From the NCBI RefSeq assembly GCF_016652235.1, contig NZ_JAEPKU010000015.1, positions 1 to 51,428 on the forward strand: a stretch of DNA of 51,428 bases, given 5' to 3'. Of the stretch, positions 43,468 through 51,428 are shown piece after piece. Within the stretch, counting starts at the first letter, position 1. Every line of letters starts with the position of its first letter. The notes under the pieces are model-generated. The model worked only from the letters and a program-made list of their open reading frames with translations. It made no database searches and was not told the DNA's origin. The position numbers and the translations under genes were made by a program. Origin of the DNA: Dysgonomonas sp. Marseille-P4677 (GTDB lineage: Bacteria; Bacteroidota; Bacteroidia; Bacteroidales; Dysgonomonadaceae).

Positions 43468-45000
43468 TTATGAATTATAATCTGGATTTTGTATCAAAAC
43501 GCCATTCGATTTATCTATTTCTACCTGAGGAATAGGAAGATAACGATGTTTATCCTGATAATTTGTTTTACCTGCAGCATGTAATACATCTTTCGCTATA
43601 CCCCAACGTACTAAATCATAGAAACGGTCAAATTCCAGACCTAATTCAACCCTTCTTTCGTGCTGAATTGCTTTTCTCAATTCTATCTGATCTGTTGTTA
43701 TTACCTTTGGTAAAATAGAACTATTAGTACCTCTCGCATGAGCTCTTACTTGCTCTAGATAATTAAGAGCATCTGTTGTATTTCCGAGTTCATTCTCAGC
43801 TTCTGCAGCCATCAGAAGAACATCTGTATAACGTATAAGACGAATATTCACCCAAAAACCGCCATTAGTATATTGCTTTCTCTTCGAAGGATTAGTATAT
43901 GCCTTCTTATTAAAATAAGCACCATCTGCTGATGATTCTGGAGACTCTCCATATGGAGTATTTGTATTCTCTGGAGTTTTTTCTTCTCCCGGCTTTCTGA
44001 AATATAGAAGAGTTGCATCTTTACGTGGGTCTCCAGACTCAAAAGCAAGTCCCATTTCTTTAGTCCCCATATGCCAACCCCATCCTAAATTCCATTCACC
44101 AGAACCACGCACGCCTTGGACTTCACAGAATTGACTACCAATTGCGAGATCAGCTGGTTTTCCAGCTGTAGATGTACATTGTAATTCAAAAATAGACTCT
44201 CCACAATTCTCACCCTCATCGGTGAATACCTTATCATAAGGTGTATTCAGATTATATACTTTGGAATTAATAACCTCTTTAGCTGCGGAAGCCATATTAG
44301 CCCAATCGTTTCGCATCATATATGTCCTTGCATGCAAAGATCTTGCCGCTCCCCAAGTAAGGCGTCCAATGTATTTAGACTCCCAGCTTATCGGTAAATA
44401 TTTTTCAGCAATAGTCAGATCTTCATCAATCAGCTGATAAATTTCCAAGGCCGATGATTTTGGAATATTAGCCTGCGCTGCGTCATCGACTCTAAAATCA
44501 ATTTTTGGAACATCACCAAATGCTCTTACCAAATTAAAGAAGCAATAAGCTCTAAAAAATTTAGCCTCCGCTAAGTTGATAAGATCTAGTTCTCCCGGAT
44601 TCGTTTTTTCTTCGATACTAGTTATTACTGTATTACAATTATAAATGATAGTATAATTGTGAGTCCAGTATGCACTTACTACACCATTATTATTTGTGTA
44701 ATTAAAATCATCAAAGAAAACAGCCTGATCAGCTCCATCTGAAGCCTGGCTTCCTTTTTCTGAATCTTCAGAACGAAAGCAATGTATAGCAAATGCAGGG
44801 ATACCAGCTGTAATATTATAGCTCCTCATTTGCGCATATATGCTAAACACTTTTCCCTCTTCCATTCCACCTTCGGGAGAATCATTTTCAGTGAGGCTTC
44901 CTTGTGGACTTCTGTCCAAGAAATCATTACAGCTTGTAAAAGTCAAAACAGATGCTGCAATTACCACTCCACATATATATTTATTAATTATTCGTTTCAT
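43468..45000 (-). CDS. SusD-like nutrient-binding lipoprotein
   Basis: A 510-residue outer-membrane lipoprotein with lipobox Cys24 (LTFTSC), followed by NDFLDRSPQGS typical of SusD proteins. Visible features are the TPR-rich N-terminal half, LAEAKFFRAYCFFNLVRAFG, ARSLHARTYM, and the C-terminal RKAIQHERRVELGLEFDRFYDLVRWG and YLPIPQVEIDKSNG. It caps the partner SusC and binds the glycan on the cell surface. The gene begins 20 bases after susC, so they form a coupled pair. Confidence 0.93.
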   Translation of the reverse strand: MKRIINKYICGVVIAASVLTFTSCNDFLDRSPQGSLTENDSPEGGMEEGKVFSIYAQMRSYNITAGIPAFAIHCFRSEDSEKGSQASDGADQAVFFDDFNYTNNNGVVSAYWTHNYTIIYNCNTVITSIEEKTNPGELDLINLAEAKFFRAYCFFNLVRAFGDVPKIDFRVDDAAQANIPKSSALEIYQLIDEDLTIAEKYLPISWESKYIGRLTWGAARSLHARTYMMRNDWANMASAAKEVINSKVYNLNTPYDKVFTDEGENCGESIFELQCTSTAGKPADLAIGSQFCEVQGVRGSGEWNLGWGWHMGTKEMGLAFESGDPRKDATLLYFRKPGEEKTPENTNTPYGESPESSADGAYFNKKAYTNPSKRKQYTNGGFWVNIRLIRYTDVLLMAAEAENELGNTTDALNYLEQVRAHARGTNSSILPKVITTDQIELRKAIQHERRVELGLEFDRFYDLVRWGIAKDVLHAAGKTNYQDKHRYLPIPQVEIDKSNGVLIQNPDYNS

Positions 45001-45020
45001 AATTTATATATCGTTTTTAA

Positions 45021-48000
45021 TTAAAATGTAAGATTCAGACCGAATGTATATACTGCAGGCATGGGATATGTACCTTTATCGATACCAAATGCCGTTGCAG
45101 AACCTCCAATTTCCGGAGTATAACCCGTATTATGTTTCCAAGTCTTTAGATTCTGAATATTTACATAAACTTTCAATGCTCTCGCTCTGATTTTTTGTAA
45201 GATGCTTGTATCAAAAGTATATCCTAACTGTACATTCCTTATTCTAAAGAAGCTTCCGTCTTCAATGTAATATTCAGAATTTTCATTATTTACAGTATGT
45301 TTTGTGTTTAATAATGGTTCTGAGTTAGAAGTGCCTTCTCCATGCCATCTGTCTACACGAGCAGCCAAATAGTTAAATTTAGACCAGTTGTAATTGTCCC
45401 AAGTCCTATATATTTCATTTCCTTGTACCCCCATCATATCAACTGATAAATCAAAGTTTTTGTAACCTAGATTAACCGAGAAACCATATGTAAAATCAGG
45501 TGTTGGATTACCAATCATAGTTCTGTCAGCAGTTGTAATAACTCCATCTCCATTAACATCTACAAATTTAAGGTCTCCTGGTGTAACTTTATATTCTTTG
45601 TTTTCAGGAGAGTTAGCAATATCGTCCAACGATTGATAAACTCCTTCGACCTTATAACCATAGAAATATCCAATCGGATACCCTGCTATAGTATGAGATA
45701 CACTCTTATCTCCATCAATAATAGTATAACCTGACTGAACTAATGAAAGAACTTTATTTTTTATAGTAGTCAAGTTACCACTCACTCCATAAGTAAAGTC
45801 ACCTAATTTATCGGTCCAAGAAAGAGATAGTTCAACCCCTTTATTCTCCATCTGCCCGAGGTTTCCTAAACCAGGAGTAGTACCGGCAATACCAGGAACT
45901 GTAGCTAATAGGTCTTTTGTATTTTTCTTATAATAAACTCCTTCGAAACGTAGTCTATTTTTTAGAGTATATGCTTCCAAGCCAGCTTCCCATGCTTCTA
46001 CCTTTTCCCATCTCAAATTTGGATTTGGTAAATATTTAAGAGAGTATCCCGGTATAATATTGTCACCAAACACAGCAGAAGATGTATTTATTAAGATAGG
46101 TTCTGCCGGGTAGGCCATACTCATATTTTGATTTCCTAAAGTACCCCAAGATCCTTTTATTTTTAAATAATCTAAAAAAGATTTAGTATTTTCCATGAAT
46201 TTCTCTTCGGAAACTACCCATCCACCTCCTACCGAGTAAAAGTTTTGCCACTGATTACCTGTATAATAGAATGCAGAAGAACCATCTCGTCGGAAGGAAC
46301 CGTTAAACAAATACTTATTCTTATAATTGTACAGAACCCTTAATAATCCCGAAAGTGTAGTACGTTCCCATTGCTCACTACCGTTTGTAGAGGCATCTGC
46401 ATCACCTATGCTTACATACCATTTGTCTGGATTATTTGCAATCGGCAATCCCATTCCTTGTCCTCGAGAAGCAGTAAGACTGGACAAACTGTTATAATAA
46501 GTTGTAAAACCTCCTGTTGCCGTAACGTTATGACCTCCAAAGCTATTAGTATATGTTAATAGATAATCACTTTGAACCTTTGTCTCATTCAATTTAGTCT
46601 GAGATATAGCTGTTTTCTTTGTTCCTAATGTAAGAATAGGTTCTCCTGTTGTAATACCTTGATCATATACATTCATAATAGGAGTGTAATTTCGGCTATC
46701 ATCAGATCTGTAATCAAGCGAAAACATTGCTCTGAAATTAAAGTTTTTAAGAAAATTAACTTCTCCAAAGACATTACCACCACCTCTATAGTTAATTGCT
46801 CTTGTAGTTTTTTTCTTCAATTCTACATCAACCATCGGGTTATTAATTTGCGCTTTTTGAAAATCAGGAAGCGTTGTATACAACTGATATTCTTCATTAT
46901 AAATAGGAGCCACAGGTGTCGCACGTATTGCACCCAGTACATCTTTTGCGTCCGGTGGCAAAATCCGAGCTCCGTTAAATTGGAATCCAATCTTAATATC
47001 TTTTGTTAAGTTGTAATCGCTGCTTAGATTAACTGTAATTTTACTAAATTCCTCATGTTTAATATTACCTTGCTCTGAAGAATAACCTACTCCCATATAG
47101 AATCGGCTTTTCTCACCGGCACCCGTAACACTAATATTGTTATTAGTAATAAAACCATTCTGTAATATTTCATCTTGCCAATCTGTATCTGCATTCCAAT
47201 TAGAAAAATCGAAAGGGGAAGAACCTTCATTCGTTAATTGTTCGTTATACAATTCTTTGAATTGGGCAGCATTAGTTAATTTAATTTTATCAACTACAGC
47301 TTTAAAACCAAAAGAAGTATTAATATTAACAAGAGTCTGTCCCTCTTTGGCTTTCTTAGTTGTTACTATAATAACACCATTAGCCCCACGTACCCCAAAT
47401 ATAGCCAAAGATGAAGGGTCTTTTAAAATTTCCATAGACTCAATGTCTGATGGATTCAAGAAGTTAATATTATCATTAAACAATCCATCAACAACATATA
47501 ATGGAGTAAATCCATTTATTGAATTTGTTCCCCTTATCCGAATCTCTGGATCTTGACCAGCTCTACCAGTATTGATAACCTGCACACCTGAGATCTTACC
47601 TTGTAGAGAAGCTAATGGGTTAGCAGAAGGCTTGTTTGCTATCTCATCCGCTTTTATACTTACAATAGAACCTGTTAGATCCCGCTTCTTTGCACTACCA
47701 TAACCAATAACAACTGTTTCACTAAGTAGCTGGGCATCGTCTTCCAATGTCACATTAATCGAAGTTTGAGTACCAACTGTAATAAGTTGAGTTTTCATAC
47801 CTATATAGGAAAACTCCAAAACATCACTCGATTTGGCTGATAGCGAATAAGCCCCATCAATATCGGTGACTGTACCGACTGTAGTTCCCTGTATCTTTAC
47901 ACTTACGCCTATCAGCGGTTCGTTGACGGCATCAGTAACTTTACCTGAGATCGTCTTGTTTTGAGCATAAATACTTACAGTACTTGCTAGAAGAAAGCAC

Positions 48001-48077
48001 GTAAGGAATAAGAATCCCTTCATAAGAAAAGAACCTGTTCCCATTGTAAAAAATGTTCTTTTAGGTTTAATTTTCAT
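45021..48077 (-). CDS. SusC-like TonB-dependent outer-membrane transporter
   Basis: A 1018-residue outer-membrane protein. A signal peptide (about 17-38, ending VSIYAQ) precedes a carboxypeptidase-regulatory-like N-terminal domain (about 42-115). The TonB box is probably SETVVIGYG. The plug starts after SIVSIKADEI and includes GVQVINTGRAGQDPEIRIRG and DPSSLAIFGVRGANGVIIVTT. A 22-strand barrel fills the rest and ends in the aromatic TFGLNLTF. No N-terminal STN domain is seen, so it is not an anti-sigma transducer. It would import the glycan oligomers released by the locus's enzymes. Confidence 0.95.
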   Translation of the reverse strand: MKIKPKRTFFTMGTGSFLMKGFLFLTCFLLASTVSIYAQNKTISGKVTDAVNEPLIGVSVKIQGTTVGTVTDIDGAYSLSAKSSDVLEFSYIGMKTQLITVGTQTSINVTLEDDAQLLSETVVIGYGSAKKRDLTGSIVSIKADEIANKPSANPLASLQGKISGVQVINTGRAGQDPEIRIRGTNSINGFTPLYVVDGLFNDNINFLNPSDIESMEILKDPSSLAIFGVRGANGVIIVTTKKAKEGQTLVNINTSFGFKAVVDKIKLTNAAQFKELYNEQLTNEGSSPFDFSNWNADTDWQDEILQNGFITNNNISVTGAGEKSRFYMGVGYSSEQGNIKHEEFSKITVNLSSDYNLTKDIKIGFQFNGARILPPDAKDVLGAIRATPVAPIYNEEYQLYTTLPDFQKAQINNPMVDVELKKKTTRAINYRGGGNVFGEVNFLKNFNFRAMFSLDYRSDDSRNYTPIMNVYDQGITTGEPILTLGTKKTAISQTKLNETKVQSDYLLTYTNSFGGHNVTATGGFTTYYNSLSSLTASRGQGMGLPIANNPDKWYVSIGDADASTNGSEQWERTTLSGLLRVLYNYKNKYLFNGSFRRDGSSAFYYTGNQWQNFYSVGGGWVVSEEKFMENTKSFLDYLKIKGSWGTLGNQNMSMAYPAEPILINTSSAVFGDNIIPGYSLKYLPNPNLRWEKVEAWEAGLEAYTLKNRLRFEGVYYKKNTKDLLATVPGIAGTTPGLGNLGQMENKGVELSLSWTDKLGDFTYGVSGNLTTIKNKVLSLVQSGYTIIDGDKSVSHTIAGYPIGYFYGYKVEGVYQSLDDIANSPENKEYKVTPGDLKFVDVNGDGVITTADRTMIGNPTPDFTYGFSVNLGYKNFDLSVDMMGVQGNEIYRTWDNYNWSKFNYLAARVDRWHGEGTSNSEPLLNTKHTVNNENSEYYIEDGSFFRIRNVQLGYTFDTSILQKIRARALKVYVNIQNLKTWKHNTGYTPEIGGSATAFGIDKGTYPMPAVYTFGLNLTF

Positions 48078-48102
48078 AGTTTTACTTTTTATTTAAACAC
48101 AT

Positions 48103-48362
48103 CTCTCAAATAAAATCTACTATGACGACGGATAGAAATCGAAATGGCAATTATTGGAATCGTTAAGGTATATTTATTGTTATTCTTTATTTATAAAAAT
48201 AAACTTAAGCTTACCATTGTATTTTAATCGGATCGTGATACTAGATTTTTCTTTCAAATGTAGAGAATGTGACAAAAGTGTTTTAAAAAGTTAATACACC
48301 CTAAATACACGCCCTTGTTTTTTAACAGTACCACTACCTCATTATCACCTCTCAAATAAAAT
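48103..48362. repeat. 14-bp direct repeat, two copies 246 bases apart
   Basis: CTCTCAAATAAAAT occurs at 48103-48116 and 48349-48362. One copy is 25 bases upstream of the susC start, and the other lies at the other end of the intergenic region, close to the 3' end of the regulator gene. The copies could be protein-binding sites or a chance AT-rich repeat. Confidence 0.4.
48255..48262 (-). promoter_or_regulatory. Candidate -7 promoter element for susC
   Basis: Read leftward, TACATTTG matches TAnnTTTG, about 178 bases before the susC start codon. A TTTTG lies only 10 bases upstream of it, so the -33 is not in register; regulated sus promoters often have poor -33 elements. Confidence 0.4.
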
Positions 48363-48395
48363 TAAAACATTGTATATAAACAAAATAATATATAC

Positions 48396-51224
48396 TCAAT
48401 CTATACTCAAAAAGAACTCATTTAAATTCTGGGAAGGCTGAATATTTAACTTTTTGCGTAAACGATAGCGACTATTTTCAATTGCTCTTACTGATAAATT
48501 CATTAATGATGCTATTTCTTTTGTCTCCAAATTTAGTTTAAGGCAGGCACATAGTCGAAGATCGTTATTAGTTAACTGAGGATATAAAGCTTTCATTTTT
48601 TTGAAAAATCCTGTATGCTTTTCCTCAAACTTTATCAAGAACATTTTCCAATCATCTTCAGAGTTCATATTATTATTGAGCAAAGCATTTATTTTTTGAT
48701 ACAATGGCAGTAAAGAATTAATTTTATTTTTAGCATAAAATTCATCAACAATATCTTTAACCTTAAGTATTAACTCATTCTTCTGGATTATAAAAGATGT
48801 TTGCGTAAATAATTCCGCATTTTTCTGATCTACTTCTTGCTGAAGTTCTCCGGCTAAAGTTCTTAATCGCTTTGTTTCTCTCAATCTTATTTTCTGTAGA
48901 TGAAGATTTCTATATCGCCTCAATATCAGCATCCATACAGCATACAATATCACAATAATCAACACTATATACAATATATATGCCCAAACAGTGAAATACC
49001 AAGGAGGAGATATTACAAACTTATATGAAACAGAAGGCGAGTAGTTACCTAAGTGATCTACTGTGCGTACCATAAATGTATATTCTCCGGAAGGCAAACG
49101 TGCATAAGACACACTATTAATCCTTTGGGGTATTGACCAATCCAGATCTACATTTTCTATCATATACTGAAATGACAGATTAGAGGCAAAGGCATTATTC
49201 GAAGAAAAACTAAACTGTAAAGTATTATAGTCGTAAGAAATCTGAGGCGTCTCTAATAAATTTTCATAATCTGTATTTCCTGCCATATTTGAAGTTTGCA
49301 ACGACTCCAAATATGGAGTAGGTAGCTCTTTATATAAATTTATTGCTCTTTTATCAGTACCATTATTATATAAAAGGAATCCATTATCGAGACAAATAAG
49401 GCTAGTTGAATTATTTAATATGCTTACATTCTCATAAGCATTAACCATAGATAAATTCATACCCAAATTATAGTTCTCGAGAATAGATGCGTCGTAACCA
49501 TCGAATGAGAATTTATAAATAGAAGTTGTTGTTAAAGCCCAAAAGACATCTTCTCCAATAGGTATTATTTGTTTGATATTCTTTATATTTTCGAAACACC
49601 TGTTGAGTAAAGTACTTGGTACTATTTTATTCCCAATATCATCATATGTATAGAATTGGTCGTTACCAAGAAGCATAATACGCCCTCCGACCTTGAATAT
49701 TCTAAGTTTATAAGGTAAGCTATCTTTATTGTTTCCTCCATAATAAGAGAAAGTTCGAAACCCTGATAAATCCTCTTCCAATTTGCAACGATATACACCT
49801 CTATTAAAATGCTCAAGCCAAAGATTTCCCAAATGATCAAACTGAGCATTTATTATAGGTTCCGATATTTGCCCAGGAGTTAATATCTCTTTTGTTCTTG
49901 GATCTAATATCTGTATTGATTGATAAGTAGATAATATAAAATAATCTTTGTCTTTTATTTTTGATTCGAACAAATTATATACACCTATACCAACCTTCCC
50001 GACATCAACAACCGTCAGATTCTTACGAATTTCTTTCAAGCCTCTATTATGTGAACAATATAAAACATCGTCAACAACTTTCAGATTCCATGTTTGTCCC
50101 TGAGTACCATCAATCAATTTCATATTAGCTAAAGCATTTGGCTTGTTAAGACCGTCTTTATCAATATAAAATACGCCTTGATTAGTTCCTACAAATAATC
50201 TATCACCCCATAAAGCAGCACAATATACCGCACCCGTACTTCCTCCGGGATCTGTATAGCAACTCATATTTTCTATATACTGAATATATGCCAGCCCTCG
50301 GTCCAAAGCAGCCCAGATATTACCAAGATTATCCTCTGACAGGGAAAGTATTGTATTATTTTGAAGATTATTTCTTGAAGAAATATGATCTATTATTTTC
50401 CCCTCAATATCTACTTCATATATTCCATCCAGAATGGTACCTAAATAATATGTTCCTTTTGTACTTAATAAACCGCAATTCAACTCCTTCGAATTCATTA
50501 TGGCAGAAAGACTCGGATTCCATTCTGTAAATTGAACTCCATCATATAAATAAATGCCCTTCGTTGTTGTTCCTATCAGATATTTATCTCTAAGGTAGGG
50601 CAATATAACCCTGACATCCGTATCATTGAAAATATCACTGCCTTCTATTTTTGACAATTTCTGATCTTTTAGACGAAATAAAGCTCCTCTCATTTGTTGC
50701 ACAATAAATTCATCTCTCACCTTCGTTAGGAAGAGAAAACCCTTCTCTGACGGTATCCTTTTCACTGTCTTATAGTCATACATATATATAGAAGAAAATG
50801 ACTGGAAATAAACACAATTTTCGGCAATCCATATTTTCCAGAAATCGTCATTTTTGAAAAGAGCTTTATCTAAACTATCACTCAGTGATGTATAGACGAG
50901 TTTACCGGAAATAGCTCTATCCCATCTCCCGAATTCTTCATAGCTTCCTGTGAATATCGTCTTGTGAGAAAGAACAGCCAGAGATCTAAGGACTAATGAA
51001 TTAGGAAGACGATTCAGATTCCATTCTACTCCGTCAAAGTCTAACAAGCCAACATCATTTCCAAAATACATCGTTCCACGTTCGTCCTGACCTATCGACC
51101 AGTTTTTATTATCGGCATGATATTTCTCTCGGTATATATTAATAATATGTGGTTTATTGGGATAAATGTCTTTTGCAACAAATATAACTACGATAAAAAA
51201 TATTTGTCTCAGATACTTTCTCAT
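48396..51224 (-). CDS. SusR-like PUL regulator (beta-propeller, Y_Y_Y, HTH)
   Basis: A 942-residue protein. A signal-like N-terminus (about 1-22) precedes a periplasmic propeller of repeats such as WSIGQDERGTMYFGNDVGLLDFDG and SLSEDNLGNIWAALDRGLAY. A Y_Y_Y-type domain near 660-735 (YMIENVDLDWS..SGEYTFMVRTVDHLGNYSP) is followed by one membrane helix at about 742-770 and a coiled segment. The C-terminus (about 881-942) is a LuxR-like helix-turn-helix: NLETKEIASLMNLSVRAIENSRYRLRKKL. There is no histidine kinase or receiver domain, so it resembles SusR, not a hybrid two-component sensor. It would sense oligosaccharides in the periplasm and activate susC. Confidence 0.9.
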   Translation of the reverse strand: MRKYLRQIFFIVVIFVAKDIYPNKPHIINIYREKYHADNKNWSIGQDERGTMYFGNDVGLLDFDGVEWNLNRLPNSLVLRSLAVLSHKTIFTGSYEEFGRWDRAISGKLVYTSLSDSLDKALFKNDDFWKIWIAENCVYFQSFSSIYMYDYKTVKRIPSEKGFLFLTKVRDEFIVQQMRGALFRLKDQKLSKIEGSDIFNDTDVRVILPYLRDKYLIGTTTKGIYLYDGVQFTEWNPSLSAIMNSKELNCGLLSTKGTYYLGTILDGIYEVDIEGKIIDHISSRNNLQNNTILSLSEDNLGNIWAALDRGLAYIQYIENMSCYTDPGGSTGAVYCAALWGDRLFVGTNQGVFYIDKDGLNKPNALANMKLIDGTQGQTWNLKVVDDVLYCSHNRGLKEIRKNLTVVDVGKVGIGVYNLFESKIKDKDYFILSTYQSIQILDPRTKEILTPGQISEPIINAQFDHLGNLWLEHFNRGVYRCKLEEDLSGFRTFSYYGGNNKDSLPYKLRIFKVGGRIMLLGNDQFYTYDDIGNKIVPSTLLNRCFENIKNIKQIIPIGEDVFWALTTTSIYKFSFDGYDASILENYNLGMNLSMVNAYENVSILNNSTSLICLDNGFLLYNNGTDKRAINLYKELPTPYLESLQTSNMAGNTDYENLLETPQISYDYNTLQFSFSSNNAFASNLSFQYMIENVDLDWSIPQRINSVSYARLPSGEYTFMVRTVDHLGNYSPSVSYKFVISPPWYFTVWAYILYIVLIIVILYAVWMLILRRYRNLHLQKIRLRETKRLRTLAGELQQEVDQKNAELFTQTSFIIQKNELILKVKDIVDEFYAKNKINSLLPLYQKINALLNNNMNSEDDWKMFLIKFEEKHTGFFKKMKALYPQLTNNDLRLCACLKLNLETKEIASLMNLSVRAIENSRYRLRKKLNIQPSQNLNEFFLSID

Positions 51225-51264
51225 AAAAAAGTTATTTTACTTGTGTAATTATATATAAAACTTT

Positions 51265-51299
51265 CAAAAATAGTACATTTATTAAAGAACTATGTCAAA
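51265..51299 (-). promoter_or_regulatory. Candidate promoter of the PUL regulator
   Basis: Read leftward, TTTG (51299-51296), a 23-base spacer and TATTTTTG (51272-51265) form an approximate Bacteroidetes promoter; the spacer is 2-4 bases too long. The start codon is at 51224, about 40 bases downstream. Confidence 0.4.
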
Positions 51300-51428
51300 C
51301 TAAAATATGTTAACATCTAGAAACAACAATAGTTTTTACTTATCCTTACATAAAAGTAAAAGATGGATAGAGTTTCAATCTACATTAAAATCCCAAAATA
51401 TATCATAATTTTGTATTAAATATTAGAC

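Larger units (their letters stand above)
48078..48395 (-). other. 318-base region upstream of susC with candidate promoter
   Basis: The region separates the regulator from susC on the same strand. It holds a candidate -7 element at 48255-48262 and two copies of a 14-bp direct repeat, described separately. I see no other gene or strong hairpin. Confidence 0.6.

Noticed and set aside
46659-47009. 116-residue rightward ORF within susC
   Set aside because: It lies antisense to a well-supported gene, with no recognisable domain.
51406-51413. TAATTTTG near the right edge as a rightward promoter
   Set aside because: The -33 element is absent and the downstream gene is outside the window, so it cannot be judged.
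1-51428. CRISPR array, tRNA/rRNA genes, insertion sequence, prophage or toxin-antitoxin system
   Set aside because: No periodic repeats with spacers, no cloverleaf-type or rRNA sequence, no transposase, integrase or phage structural protein was seen by reading; a database scan could still find short RNAs.

Overview
The window is AT-rich chromosomal DNA from a member of the Bacteroidales. A Dysgonomonas-like or related Dysgonomonadaceae/Bacteroidaceae organism would fit, but the genus is an inference. The evidence is a SusC/SusD pair with a SusR-like regulator, promoters of the Bacteroidetes type (TTTG, then about 18-21 bases, then TAnnTTTG), a DAHP synthase with a C-terminal chorismate mutase, the divergent arginine cluster argR-GNAT-argG-argC-argD, many lipoproteins, and few Shine-Dalgarno sequences. 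I saw no rRNA or tRNA gene, CRISPR array, insertion sequence or prophage. Apart from the first gene, which is cut by the window edge, all genes look intact.

Layout. 1-9.4 kb is housekeeping and envelope: a partial DUF349 protein, a YfbK-like vWA lipoprotein, a large AsmA-like protein, and a compact leftward operon of HerA-like ATPase, RlmI-like methyltransferase and acyltransferase-3. 9.7-14.5 kb holds a GT39-like membrane glycosyltransferase, prephenate dehydrogenase (tyrA), a PIN-PhoH ATPase and an orphan DUF3868/OmpA-like secreted protein. 14.8-17.8 kb is a tight rightward operon: kdsA, comB-like, yraN, mmcQ/yjbR-like, birA. 17.9-25.05 kb is the arginine operon argR, GNAT, argG, argC, then a GT4 glycosyltransferase and a short MutS-like ATPase, then argD. 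25.1-26.8 kb has DUF2752 and CD225-like membrane proteins and a GH25 lysozyme. 26.9-31.0 kb is the aromatic amino acid operon pheA, aminotransferase, a DUF6882-like gene, DAHP synthase-chorismate mutase. 31-36.9 kb has an M13 peptidase, a GDSL/SGNH lipase, an ABC-F ATPase and a CPBP protease. 37-51.2 kb is a polysaccharide utilisation locus (PUL): SusR-like regulator, SusC, SusD, GH3, GH144-like, GH43 and esterase, all leftward.

The most striking element lies upstream of pheA (26947-27150). A good promoter is followed by a 19-codon leader ORF in which 12 residues are Phe (8) or Tyr (4), then by two mutually exclusive RNA structures: a 15-bp antiterminator and a terminator with a run of T that shares its 5' arm. 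The leader stop codon sits immediately before the antiterminator 5' arm, which is the geometry of ribosome-stalling attenuation as in enterobacterial pheL. The arginine cluster begins with a strong promoter overlapped by a repeated ArgR-box-like sequence, consistent with autoregulation.

In the PUL, the GH3 plus GH144-like pair suggests growth on beta-1,2-glucan. Hairpins lie in three internal gaps and at the 3' end, which may grade expression along the operon.
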